Shown here piece after piece: positions 20,166 to 29,003 of a stretch of 64,000 bases of DNA. Origin of the DNA: Pseudomonas sp. CFII64 (lineage in GTDB: Bacteria; Pseudomonadota; Gammaproteobacteria; Pseudomonadales; Pseudomonadaceae); assembly GCF_000416235.1 (NCBI RefSeq), contig NZ_ATLO01000026.1, forward strand, positions 62,001-126,000. Direction: 5' to 3'. Each line of letters starts with the position of its first letter. The first letter of the stretch is position 1. A program made the position numbers and the translations under genes. Under the pieces are notes generated by a model, which searched no databases, was not told the DNA's origin, and saw only the letters and a list, made by a program, of their open reading frames with translations.

Positions 20166-21113
20166 ATGCAAATCAAACTCGCCAACCCCCGCGGCTTCTG
20201 CGCTGGAGTGGACCGTGCGATCGAAATCGTCAATCGTGCCCTGGAAGTGTTTGGTCCGCCGATCTATGTGCGCCATGAAGTGGTTCATAACAAATTTGTC
20301 GTCGAAGACCTGCGCGCACGTGGCGCGATCTTCGTCGAAGAGCTGGAACAGGTGCCGGACGACGTCATCGTGATTTTCAGCGCCCACGGCGTTTCCCAGG
20401 CCGTGCGCACCGAAGCCGCCGGGCGTGGCTTGAAAGTGTTCGACGCGACGTGCCCGCTGGTGACCAAGGTTCACATCGAAGTGGCGCGTTACAGCCGCGA
20501 CGGTCGTGAATGCATTCTTATCGGTCACGAAGGCCATCCCGAAGTCGAAGGCACCATGGGTCAGTACGATGCCAGCAATGGCGGCGCGATCTATCTGGTG
20601 GAAGACGAAGAAGATGTCGCCAACTTGCAGGTGCGCAACCCGGAATCCCTGGCGTTCGTGACCCAGACAACCTTGTCCATGGACGACACCAGTCGTGTGA
20701 TTGATGCGTTGCGCAGCCGTTTCCCGGCCATCGGCGGGCCACGCAAGGACGACATCTGCTACGCCACGCAAAACCGCCAGGATGCGGTCAAGTTGCTGGC
20801 CGACGAATGCGACGTGGTATTGGTGGTCGGCAGCCCAAACAGCTCCAACTCCAACCGCCTTCGGGAACTGGCTGAACGCATGGCAACTCCGGCTTACCTG
20901 ATCGACGGCGCCGAAGACATGCAGCGCAGCTGGTTCGACGGCGTTGAGCGCATCGGCATCACCGCGGGCGCGTCAGCCCCGGAAGTCCTGGTGCGCGGCG
21001 TGATCCAGCAACTCCACGCCTGGGGCGCCACCGGCGCAGACGAACTGGCCGGCCGCGCGGAGAACGTCATCTTCTCGATGCCCAAGGAATTGCGGGTCAA
21101 GTCGTTGTTGTGA
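20166..21113 (+). CDS. ispH: 4-hydroxy-3-methylbut-2-enyl diphosphate reductase
   Basis: A 315-residue iron-sulfur enzyme catalysing the last step of the MEP isoprenoid pathway (HMBPP to IPP and DMAPP), which feeds IspB. The three cluster cysteines are visible: Cys12 in GFCAGV, one in ATCPLV and one in DDICYAT. The substrate loop [11 protein letters not shown] is also present. ATG at 20166 with ACGAGG upstream. Last gene of the ribF operon. Confidence 0.96.
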   Translation: MQIKLANPRGFCAGVDRAIEIVNRALEVFGPPIYVRHEVVHNKFVVEDLRARGAIFVEELEQVPDDVIVIFSAHGVSQAVRTEAAGRGLKVFDATCPLVTKVHIEVARYSRDGRECILIGHEGHPEVEGTMGQYDASNGGAIYLVEDEEDVANLQVRNPESLAFVTQTTLSMDDTSRVIDALRSRFPAIGGPRKDDICYATQNRQDAVKLLADECDVVLVVGSPNSSNSNRLRELAERMATPAYLIDGAEDMQRSWFDGVERIGITAGASAPEVLVRGVIQQLHAWGATGADELAGRAENVIFSMPKELRVKSLL

Positions 21114-21141
21114 TGGCGGGAATGTTGAAGCGAGGCTTGGT

Positions 21142-21203
21142 GTAGGACCGGCTTTAGCCGGGAGGGCAATTGGCGCTCTCGCGACTAAAGTCGCTCCTAC
21201 GGT
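21142..21203. repeat. Mosaic REP-like repeat
   Basis: The left half is family A (GTAGGACCGGCTTTAGCCGG), but the right half is a different arm (GCGACTAAAGTCGCTCCTAC), so the two halves do not fully pair. An almost identical mosaic lies at 43774-43835. Confidence 0.75.
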
Positions 21204-21250
21204 CGATACGCGGGCAAACCTTACTCCAACAGCGCCCGAGCCCATTCGCG

Positions 21251-21751
21251 TTACCCACATAACGCCTCTGGCTTCTCCTCATTCCTGATGGTGACCCGTC
21301 CCGTTAACGCCAATACAACTTGATAACGGCTCACCGGCTGGTCTTTCAGGCAAACAAACAAAGTCCCATTGGCTGAACCCATGAGCCCACCAAGCTCGTT
21401 GAAACTGATGTGGCTTTCGACTTTCTGGTTTCCAACAACTTTGGCTTTGCCACTGGCCGCCCGCTCCACAAGCACCGGATCGTATTCATCAGGCCCCTTG
21501 CCATCCTTATCCGCAATGATTCGCCAGCCATTGCTCCAGTCAGCGTCGATGCTGTGGAGGGTCACGACCTGATTCCGCAGGATTGCCTCGGTGCGCGCCG
21601 AGCGTATGCCGCTGGCCAACTGCTGCGCCACATCCTGCCGTCGCTGCGCATCGACCATTTCCCCAAGCGCCGGCAGCGCCACCAGCGAAATTACCGCCAG
21701 CAGCACCAGCGTCACCATCAATTCGACAAGCGTGAAACCTGCCTGCTTCAT
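21251..21751 (-). CDS. fimT: FimT/GspH-type pseudopilin, divergent from the minor pilin operon
   Basis: A 166-residue type IV prepilin-like protein. The start at 21751 has GGGAGG at ideal distance; an ATG 6 bases earlier overlaps that site. The prepilin signal KQAG/FTLVELMVTLVLLAVISL has Glu at position 5 of the mature form, so it should be a PilD substrate. The rest is a GspH-like beta-rich globular part with two cysteines near the C-terminus (LFVCLKD, ALCG). FimT-like proteins have been linked to DNA binding during natural transformation in some bacteria. It reads opposite to fimU-pilVWXY1E. Confidence 0.85.
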   Translation of the reverse strand: MKQAGFTLVELMVTLVLLAVISLVALPALGEMVDAQRRQDVAQQLASGIRSARTEAILRNQVVTLHSIDADWSNGWRIIADKDGKGPDEYDPVLVERAASGKAKVVGNQKVESHISFNELGGLMGSANGTLFVCLKDQPVSRYQVVLALTGRVTIRNEEKPEALCG

Positions 21752-21883
21752 GAGCATTCCTCCCTGAAAATACTTCACCTGAATGCCATCCGGGCATTCG
21801 TCCTGACTAAACAACCGTATATCCTTCAGTCAACTTCAGGACGCAGCCGCTGCCCTATAGTTGTAACGTCTAGGAGACACTCA

Positions 21884-22351
21884 ATGAGCCACCGCGCCAA
21901 GGGCTTCAGCCTGATCGAATTGTTAGTCACTGTGTCCTTGGTGGGTATTCTGGCGGCGATTGCGATTCCCAGTTTTAGCAGTGTCATCAGGAACTCAAAA
22001 GCCGATGCCGAGGTAACTACGCTGCAGCGGGCGCTCAACTTTGCGCGGCTGGAGGCGATAAACCGGGGGCTGGCTACGAAAGTGCTGCCAACCAGTGCTG
22101 GCGCTAGTTGGAACAGCGAGCTAAAAGTAGTCCTGTCCTCAGATACAACGGGCAAGGCCATCCGGATAGTGCCGGCCATGACCAGCGGCGCCAAGCTAAC
22201 TGCAACGAACGTAACTGCTATCGAGTTCAATAATCTGGGTGGTCTGCAAGCGCCTTCCACTGCGGTGGCCATGGCCTATGCGCTGGGCACGATTAGTAAA
22301 ACAGTGAATGTTTGTCTGAATGGACGAGTTGTTTTGGGTGGAAGCTGCTGA
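21884..22351 (+). CDS. fimU: Minor pilin FimU (GspH/FimT family)
   Basis: A 155-residue minor pilin, first gene of the minor pilin operon. ATG at 21884 with TAGGAGA 7 bases upstream. Prepilin cleavage site AKG/FSLIELLVTVSLVGILAA with Glu5, then a beta-rich domain ending VCLNGRVVLGGSC. FimU links the tip complex of PilV, PilW, PilX and PilY1 to the PilA shaft in P. aeruginosa. The stop overlaps the pilV start (TGATG). Confidence 0.85.
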   Translation: MSHRAKGFSLIELLVTVSLVGILAAIAIPSFSSVIRNSKADAEVTTLQRALNFARLEAINRGLATKVLPTSAGASWNSELKVVLSSDTTGKAIRIVPAMTSGAKLTATNVTAIEFNNLGGLQAPSTAVAMAYALGTISKTVNVCLNGRVVLGGSC

Positions 22352-22881
22352 TGGCCGAATGTAGTCGCAGTACACAGACAGGGATGACGCTCATAGAAGT
22401 GCTGGTGTCGGTGCTGATCCTGGCGATCGGTTTGCTTGGCGCAGCGGCGATCCAGCTTAATGCCTTGAAATACACCGACAGCGCGGCCATGACCAGTCAG
22501 GCTAGCTTCATTGCCTACGACATGATGGATCGCATCCGCGCGAATGTGGATGGCAATGCGTCAAGCAACGGCGTGAACGATGTGCTGGGTAGCTATGCTC
22601 TGGCCTCCTTAAGTGTTGTGCCCTCTGCCAATCTGAACAATGCTAGGGATCAGGATCTGTACGACTTCAAGGCGAATATCACGGCTTTTGCGGGTGACAA
22701 CGGTGCCAATAGCAAAATCGTCATCACCAAACCGGTAGTGACCATCACTATCGAGTGGGATGACGCCCGGGCTGTTGGCTCCAGCGCTCAGGCAACCGGA
22801 GACGCGACCAATCCAGCGACCAAGCGTACCTTCGTCCTCAGCTCAAGAATTGGCGCTGACGCAGTGGGGGTGACCCCATGA
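22351..22881 (+). CDS. pilV: Minor pilin PilV
   Basis: A 176-residue minor pilin. Start ATG at 22351 overlaps the fimU stop and has GTGGAAG upstream. Prepilin site QTG/MTLIEVLVSVLILAIGLL, with the typical PilV continuation LLGAAAIQLNALKYTDSAAM and DMMDRIRANVDG. It belongs to the pilus tip priming complex. The stop overlaps pilW (ATGA). Confidence 0.9.
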   Translation: MAECSRSTQTGMTLIEVLVSVLILAIGLLGAAAIQLNALKYTDSAAMTSQASFIAYDMMDRIRANVDGNASSNGVNDVLGSYALASLSVVPSANLNNARDQDLYDFKANITAFAGDNGANSKIVITKPVVTITIEWDDARAVGSSAQATGDATNPATKRTFVLSSRIGADAVGVTP

Positions 22882-23585
22882 AAAAGCTCAACAAAGGCTT
22901 CGGTCTGGTTGAAATCATGGTGGCGCTGGTTCTTGGCCTTGTTGTTACGCTGGGCATCACGCAGATCTTTGTTTCGTCGCGTACCACTTTCATGTCGCAG
23001 AACTCTTCGGCCCGAATGCAGGAAGATGCGCGGTTCGTGTTGAGCAAGTTGATGCAGGAAATTCGCATGACGGGCATGTTCGGCTGCATGAGCCTGGACA
23101 GTGCCACGCTTGTCACCGGTTCCATTGCCAAGCCCACTGCTTTCAATACGCCGATTCTCTGGGATAACACGACCAAGGCATTAACGCTGATTTCTGCGGA
23201 CGTAGGTACTTCCGGCTCTACGTCCACCTGGACGGTGGCTTCCGATTGCCAGACCACCAATCAGATCTATTTAGGGAAAGTCACGTCTACCGGACTCACG
23301 GCCTTTCCGTTGCGGCAATTGGTTTACACACTGAGCGGAACCGACTTGAAGTTTAAAGCCGGAATCGGCACTGATGCGCCGCAGACAATACTCAGTAACG
23401 TCGCGAGCCTGGAAGTTTCCTTTGGCATGGGGGCGGGCTATCCGATGTCCTACACCAGCGTTGTTACTACGGGTACATCAGGAAATATACGCAGCGTCCG
23501 CATCAAGTTGACGTTGCAAGACCCTGATAACCGCGTTCGCACCCAGACTTACAGCGTAGTCGCTGCTCTGCGTAATCGATTTTGA
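22878..23585 (+). CDS. pilW: Minor pilin PilW
   Basis: A 235-residue minor pilin. Prepilin site NKG/FGLVEIMVALVLGLVVTL with Glu5, followed by TQIFVSSRTTFMSQNSSARM and EIRMTGMFGCM, the conserved PilW beginning with a Cys used in a disulfide. Part of the tip complex that starts pilus assembly and presents PilY1. Starts 4 bases before the pilV stop. Confidence 0.9.
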   Translation: MKKLNKGFGLVEIMVALVLGLVVTLGITQIFVSSRTTFMSQNSSARMQEDARFVLSKLMQEIRMTGMFGCMSLDSATLVTGSIAKPTAFNTPILWDNTTKALTLISADVGTSGSTSTWTVASDCQTTNQIYLGKVTSTGLTAFPLRQLVYTLSGTDLKFKAGIGTDAPQTILSNVASLEVSFGMGAGYPMSYTSVVTTGTSGNIRSVRIKLTLQDPDNRVRTQTYSVVAALRNRF

Positions 23586-23599
23586 ACGGGCTGAATGCT

Positions 23600-24106
23600 A
23601 TGAAAACAAGACCATGCGGAATGTCGATGATGTTTCGTGCCCAACAACGGGGCATGGTTTTGGTGGTCAGTCTGGTCTTTCTGCTGTTGCTGACACTGAT
23701 AGGCATCTCCTCAATGCAGAGTGCGACTCTGCAGGAAAAAATGGCTGGCAGCGTGACGTTCCGTAATCAGTCGTTCCAGACTGCTGAAGCTGCATTGCGG
23801 GTGGGAGAATCGTCGATTCAGGTGAGCGGGTATGTCCTGGATCCTTGTACGCCAAGTGCGAAATGTGTACCTCCGTCAGAATCTACCCTTGATACACTTT
23901 CAGCGGGAGTTTATGGTGCCTCCGGCGTGCGGTGGTACGCCGTAGGTACCAATGCGTTTTACGGTATCCAGAACCTTGGGACCACAACGACCCCGATTAT
24001 TCGCCCTCCAACCTGTTCAGGCTCGGTCACGGTTTACCGGGTCACTGCTGTCGGCATTCAGGGTGTGACGAGAACTGTGTTGGAGAGTATTTATGGTAAG
24101 TGCTAA
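23600..24106 (+). CDS. pilX: Minor pilin PilX
   Basis: A 168-residue minor pilin. The start is uncertain: ATG 23600 is used here, but ATG codons 7, 9 and 10 residues further in are possible and none has a strong ribosome site. The cleavage site is QRG/MVLVVSLVFLLLLTLIG; position 5 is Val, not Glu, as in GspK-like tip subunits. A conserved QEKMAGSVTFRNQSFQTAEA follows. The end overlaps pilY1 by 14 bases. Confidence 0.85.
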   Translation: MKTRPCGMSMMFRAQQRGMVLVVSLVFLLLLTLIGISSMQSATLQEKMAGSVTFRNQSFQTAEAALRVGESSIQVSGYVLDPCTPSAKCVPPSESTLDTLSAGVYGASGVRWYAVGTNAFYGIQNLGTTTTPIIRPPTCSGSVTVYRVTAVGIQGVTRTVLESIYGKC

Positions 24107-27100
24107 AGCGCTACGCCTTGGCTTGCATTATGTGTACGGTGCGTTGTTGGCTCTATATGTGACCGCTCCGGTCTATGGGGCATTTACTCCCTCTCCGGTG
24201 CCACTGTTGAGTGCGTCAGCTGTGCCGCCCAATCTTATGTTGCTGGTGGATAACTCCGGGAGCATGAACAATATTATCTGGGCCTCTGCGTTTAATCCGA
24301 CCGTTGCTCGTCCTGCTATCACTTATGTTAATGACAACGCTATCTGCGGTAACGATAGGAGCGGGTACTACTATTGCCGTGCGGCGATAAATATAGTGGG
24401 CGATGATACACTGATATTGAACCAGGCGGATAATAATGGCTGTTCCTCAGCGTATACTTACCTTAAGCGGAACAGCGTCGAATACTGCCTTAAGTTACTT
24501 GATCCAGTGAGCGTCGCCGGTGAAGGCTCTACCCGTTATACGGCCGATTACTTGTCTTATCTCATCGATTTAGCAGTGGCCGCGGGGACCAGGACAAAAG
24601 AATTCACAAAAAATGATATTCCAAATGATTTCCGTATGAATGTGGCGCGAACGGTGTCAACGAATTTTGTGAGTAACAGCGTGGCGTTGGTTGCTAATAA
24701 CGCGGCTGCCGGTACAAGCTATATTCCTTTGAGAATCGGTCTTGCCAACTTCAATGCTCCAGTTAATGCTGACTCAGGGCCAGGCGGTAAGATTACCAAA
24801 GACGTCAAAGATCTTTCAGAAGTAAAGAAGACAACTTATCAAGAAGCGGTGAGTGCAAACGTTGCTGCTGCGAATGTCACTGACTTAAAGGCGAAAATCG
24901 CTGCGTTGAGGGCGGAAGCAAATACGCCTCTTGCAGAAACTTATTATGAAGTGACCCGGTATTTTCGGGGGCTGAAGCCGTTTTCAACCTACTCCGGTGC
25001 GCCCACTACCTATACCAGTCCGATACAGTATAGGTGTCAAAAAAACTTCGGTGTAGTCATTACTGATGGTTTACCGACTTATGATCGTACCTTTCCTCTG
25101 GATGACCCTGATGATGTGCTGAACAAGGGACGTAGTCTTCCAGACTGGGATTTGAATGCGGCCAATGATGGTGCGAATTTAAATGGAGATGGCGAAGGCG
25201 ACACGCTGTACCTGGATGATGTAGCGAAGTTTGCCTACGATATCGATATGCGCAGAACCGTTAAAGGTGTGGGTGCGGATCTAACGTTGAAAAGCTGGGA
25301 CGATGCAGGTTTTCTTCAGCAGAACATGAGCACATATACCATCGGTTTCACCGCTGCTAACCAGATGCTGATAGATGCGGCAGATACCGATCATGGCCAT
25401 GGCAAGTACTTCCAGACCAACGATAGCGCGGGACTGACAGCCGCGTTAAGCACTGCATTGAGTGATATCTATGCCAAGGCCGGATCCGGCGGTGGTGGGG
25501 CGGCAAACTCGGCCACACTCACCTCTGGTACGCGCTTTTATCAGACCCTATACGATCCCAGCGATTGGCACGGCACTATCAACGCCTATGACCTGAACAC
25601 CACCACCGGCGCGCTTTCCAGCGCAGTATGGACTACCGACGATAAAGTTGTTAGTGGCGGGACACCTCTATTCGAGTCTTGGAGTACGGGTACGACACCG
25701 GCAAAAATCACTTTGGACTTCACCAAGTTTGCCCCCGCACAGCAAACAACTCTGACTACTGGTCTGCCCACCGGAGTCACGGGGATCAATCTGATCGACT
25801 GGGCCAAAGGCACACCTAACACCAAGTTGCGCATCCGCACCAAATTGATTGGCGATATCGTCAATTCCCCTCTCGTCGCTGCTTTGCCTGCCGATAAGAC
25901 CTCGGCAGATCTCACCGGCAATGCGACATACAGCACCTACCTGACGAAAAAAGCGGCTTCCTCCGGAGGCATGAGCTACAGCCTGCTGGTCAATGCCAAC
26001 GATGGTTTTTTCAATGTGATCAATGCCGATGGCACTCGTCGTTATGCTTACATGCCTTCCACCGCGCTTTCTTCACTGGCTGCCATTGCGACGATAGGGT
26101 ATGGCTCTAGCGCGCATAAATTTACTGTTGATGGTCAGATCTCGGTGTTTGATGCTCAACTAGGTACGTCTTGGCGAACCATTGCGTTCGGTGGCACCGG
26201 TGCGGGCGGCAAGGCTTACTACGGGATCAAGTTGTACGAAAGCGATAATGTTCCAGTTGCCTTGTGGGAGGTCAGTCCCCCCGCTTCCTCCGACATTAAT
26301 AACAAATTCAACAACCTGGGTTATGCATACTCCAAGCCTGATGTTGCGCGGATGGGCGACACCGCTGGGACCAGCATCGTTGTGGTAGGTAATGGTTATG
26401 GCAGTTTTACCGGCCGGGCTTCGCTATTTGTATTGGACGCTAATACCGGGGCGCTGATCCGGGAGATCCAGACGCCTATCATCAAAACCGGCGAAACAGA
26501 TAATGGTCTTTCATCGGTCAAACTCAAGGTCAACTCACAGAATGTCGTTCAAGCTGCTTACGCAGGCGATCTAAAAGGCCGTCTGTGGAAGTTCGATATG
26601 AGTGGCGCAACCGCCGCTTCCTGGAAGGTTGCGTTCAACGGCTTGCCGCTGTTCACGGCATCCGACGATGGAACCAAGGCCATTACCGTACAGCCCACAA
26701 TTATCGACCACCCAACCAACGGCAAGATTGTTTACTTCGGTACTGGAAAATTCAACGAAATTGCTGACAAAACCATTACTGCTCAGCAGACGTTCTACGC
26801 TATCTGGGACGCGGATGCCGGGGCAGGGAGCATTACTCAGAGCAATCTTCAGGAGCAAACCGTTTCAGCGACTCCTACCGTGCTTAACAACAATACTTAC
26901 TACACCACCTCCAACAACGACTTGGACTGGACCGCCAAGAAAGGCTGGTACATGAACTTGGCGTCTAGCAGCCCCTATCCGGGCGAGCGAATCATCTATC
27001 CGGCACAAACCAGTCGCGGTCGCATCATCTTCACCACGGCATCGGTGAGTTCCACGGATCCCTGTGAAAGCACGGGGACAGGCCGTTTGTTCGAACTGGA

Positions 27101-27359
27101 TGCGGTGAAGGGCGGCATGCTGAACTATCAGGTGCTCGATACCAATGGCGATAACGACATCACCACTTCCGATACCATGGTCAGCGGGTTGGCAGTGTTC
27201 ACGGGTATTCCCAATCTGGCCTCCATCGTAGCGGGAACCGGTGGGGCCAATGACAACAAATACCTGATTGATTCCAGTGGTAATCTGGCCACAAAGCTCT
27301 TGGAAAAAGGCGGCACCTCGAACGTCTATCAACGAATCATGTGGCGACAAATCCAGTAG
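24093..27359 (+). CDS. pilY1: Type IV pilus tip adhesin/assembly protein PilY1
   Basis: A 1088-residue exported protein at the pilus tip, needed for pilus extension, surface sensing and adhesion. Start ATG 24093 with GGAGAG upstream, overlapping pilX. Signal peptide residues 1-30. A von Willebrand A domain follows with the MIDAS motif DNSGSM at 53-58. The C-terminal half is a PilY1 beta-propeller (WRTIAFGGTGAGGKAYYGIK, GSFTGRASLFVLDANTG). A calcium-loop-like DTNGDNDITTSD lies at 1016-1027. No RGD motif is present. The first 1.4 kb is clearly AT-richer than neighbouring genes, fitting the variable nature of this domain. Confidence 0.93.
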   Translation: MVSAKALRLGLHYVYGALLALYVTAPVYGAFTPSPVPLLSASAVPPNLMLLVDNSGSMNNIIWASAFNPTVARPAITYVNDNAICGNDRSGYYYCRAAINIVGDDTLILNQADNNGCSSAYTYLKRNSVEYCLKLLDPVSVAGEGSTRYTADYLSYLIDLAVAAGTRTKEFTKNDIPNDFRMNVARTVSTNFVSNSVALVANNAAAGTSYIPLRIGLANFNAPVNADSGPGGKITKDVKDLSEVKKTTYQEAVSANVAAANVTDLKAKIAALRAEANTPLAETYYEVTRYFRGLKPFSTYSGAPTTYTSPIQYRCQKNFGVVITDGLPTYDRTFPLDDPDDVLNKGRSLPDWDLNAANDGANLNGDGEGDTLYLDDVAKFAYDIDMRRTVKGVGADLTLKSWDDAGFLQQNMSTYTIGFTAANQMLIDAADTDHGHGKYFQTNDSAGLTAALSTALSDIYAKAGSGGGGAANSATLTSGTRFYQTLYDPSDWHGTINAYDLNTTTGALSSAVWTTDDKVVSGGTPLFESWSTGTTPAKITLDFTKFAPAQQTTLTTGLPTGVTGINLIDWAKGTPNTKLRIRTKLIGDIVNSPLVAALPADKTSADLTGNATYSTYLTKKAASSGGMSYSLLVNANDGFFNVINADGTRRYAYMPSTALSSLAAIATIGYGSSAHKFTVDGQISVFDAQLGTSWRTIAFGGTGAGGKAYYGIKLYESDNVPVALWEVSPPASSDINNKFNNLGYAYSKPDVARMGDTAGTSIVVVGNGYGSFTGRASLFVLDANTGALIREIQTPIIKTGETDNGLSSVKLKVNSQNVVQAAYAGDLKGRLWKFDMSGATAASWKVAFNGLPLFTASDDGTKAITVQPTIIDHPTNGKIVYFGTGKFNEIADKTITAQQTFYAIWDADAGAGSITQSNLQEQTVSATPTVLNNNTYYTTSNNDLDWTAKKGWYMNLASSSPYPGERIIYPAQTSRGRIIFTTASVSSTDPCESTGTGRLFELDAVKGGMLNYQVLDTNGDNDITTSDTMVSGLAVFTGIPNLASIVAGTGGANDNKYLIDSSGNLATKLLEKGGTSNVYQRIMWRQIQ

Positions 27360-27371
27360 GGAAGGCGATCC

Positions 27372-27767
27372 ATGCGCAACATATCCAAAGGCTTTACCTT
27401 GATCGAGCTCATGATCGTCGTGGCGATTATCGGTATTCTTGCGGCCATCGCTTACCCCAACTACACGGAATATGTGCGGCGAACGCATCGGGCTGAGATT
27501 GCCAGCCTGTTGTCGGAGCAGACTCAATCGCTTGAGCGCTTCTATTCAAAAAACGGTAGCTACACCGATGCGACAGGGGTGAGTACAGGCAACGGTTACT
27601 ACACCATCGCCAAGACCCTGAATGCTCAAGACTTCACGCTGGCAGCCACCGGGAAAGGGATGATGCTAAACGATAAATGCGGTGTCTTCACGATCACCAA
27701 CACCGGCGCGCGCACCAATCCAGGCGCAACCAGCGGTGTAACCAGCAAAGACTGCTGGAGCCGCTGA
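27372..27767 (+). CDS. pilE: Minor pilin PilE
   Basis: A 131-residue pilin. ATG at 27372 with GGGAAGG upstream, 12 bases after pilY1. Prepilin site [21 protein letters not shown] with Glu5, then [20 protein letters not shown]. The C-terminal disulfide pair is DKCGVF and KDCWSR. PilE joins the tip complex to the shaft. The small pilY2 gene I recall between pilY1 and pilE in P. aeruginosa is absent here. Confidence 0.9.
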   Translation: MRNISKGFTLIELMIVVAIIGILAAIAYPNYTEYVRRTHRAEIASLLSEQTQSLERFYSKNGSYTDATGVSTGNGYYTIAKTLNAQDFTLAATGKGMMLNDKCGVFTITNTGARTNPGATSGVTSKDCWSR

Positions 27768-27793
27768 CTTCTACTTTTGACATAGAGAGCAAG

Positions 27794-28900
27794 ATGTCCA
27801 AGCAACACGTTGTGATTGTCGGCGGTGGGGTCATTGGGTTGTTGACGGCGCTCAACCTCGCTGCCGAGGTGGAAAGTGTCGTTCTGCTGGATCGCTCCAA
27901 TGTCGGCCAGGAGTCTTCCTGGGCCGGTGGCGGGATTGTTTCGCCGCTTTATCCGTGGCGCTACAGCCCGGCGGTGACGGCACTGGCGCATTGGTCGCAG
28001 GATTTCTATCCGCAGCTGGCCGAGCGGTTGTTTGTGCGGACCGGGATTGATCCCGAGGTGCATACCACCGGGTTGTACTGGCTGGATCTGGATGACGAGC
28101 AGGCGGCGCTGGATTGGGCTGCGCAGAACAATCGTCCGTTGAGCGCCGTTGACGTCGCGGCTGTGCATGACGCGGTGCCGGTGCTCGGCGCAGGTTATTC
28201 GAGCGCGATTTACATGGCCAATGTCGCCAATGTGCGTAATCCGCGACTGGTGAAGTCGCTGACGGCGGCCTTGCTGGCGCTGCCGAATGTCACCATTCAT
28301 GAGCAGTGTGAGGTCAGTGGTTTTGTTCGCGATGGTGAGCGAATTCTGGGTGTGAGTACTGCGTCTGGCGACATTCTTGCCGATCAGGTCGTTCTGGCTG
28401 CCGGGGCCTGGAGTGGCGAGTTGCTCAAGACCCTCGGACTGGATTTGCCGGTGGAGCCGGTCAAAGGCCAGATGATCCTCTACAAGTGCGCATCGAATTT
28501 CCTGTCGAGCATGGTGCTCGCCAAAGGGCGTTACGCGATCCCACGGCGTGACGGACATATTCTGGTGGGCAGCACGCTGGAGCATGAAGGCTTCGACAAG
28601 ACGCCCACTGATGCGGCGTTGGAAAGTCTCAAGGCTTCGGCCATCGAATTGATTCCGGCGCTGGCCGATGCACAGGTTGTGGGTCATTGGGCTGGTTTAC
28701 GTCCCGGTTCGCCCGAGGGCATTCCGTACATCGGGGCAATGAGCGGATTTGAAGGGCTTTGGCTGAACTGCGGCCATTACCGCAATGGGCTGGTTCTGGC
28801 GCCCGCGTCGTGTCAGCTATTGGCCGATCTGTTGTTGGGGCACGAACCGGAGATCAATGCCGCGCCGTATGCGCCGCAGGGCAGGGTGGTCGGTTTGTAG
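27794..28900 (+). CDS. thiO: Glycine oxidase ThiO
   Basis: A 368-residue FAD-dependent D-amino acid oxidase-family enzyme that oxidises glycine to iminoglycine for the thiazole ring of thiamine. ATG at 27794 with AGAGAGC upstream. The dinucleotide fold is at the N-terminus (VVIVGGGVIGLLTALNLA), with ESSWAGGGIVSPLYPWRY and the C-terminal GLWLNCGHYRNGLVLAPAS. It lies 27 bases after pilE and may share its transcript. Same position in P. aeruginosa. Confidence 0.93.
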   Translation: MSKQHVVIVGGGVIGLLTALNLAAEVESVVLLDRSNVGQESSWAGGGIVSPLYPWRYSPAVTALAHWSQDFYPQLAERLFVRTGIDPEVHTTGLYWLDLDDEQAALDWAAQNNRPLSAVDVAAVHDAVPVLGAGYSSAIYMANVANVRNPRLVKSLTAALLALPNVTIHEQCEVSGFVRDGERILGVSTASGDILADQVVLAAGAWSGELLKTLGLDLPVEPVKGQMILYKCASNFLSSMVLAKGRYAIPRRDGHILVGSTLEHEGFDKTPTDAALESLKASAIELIPALADAQVVGHWAGLRPGSPEGIPYIGAMSGFEGLWLNCGHYRNGLVLAPASCQLLADLLLGHEPEINAAPYAPQGRVVGL

Positions 28901-28936
28901 AGGCCGAACATTGCCATCGAAATCTCTGCATCCATC

Positions 28937-28990
28937 TGTAGGACCGGCTTTAGCCGGGAGGGACGTCTCCCGGCTAAAGCCGGTCCTACA
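28937..28990. repeat. REP-like perfect inverted repeat, family A
   Basis: A perfect 54-base palindrome: arms TGTAGGACCGGCTTTAGCCG and CGGCTAAAGCCGGTCCTACA (each continuing 4-5 bases inward) around GACGT. It lies between convergent thiO and pilR, where its hairpin could block transcription or protect both 3' ends. Confidence 0.9.
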
Positions 28991-29003
28991 GACTGGGTGT
29001 TTG

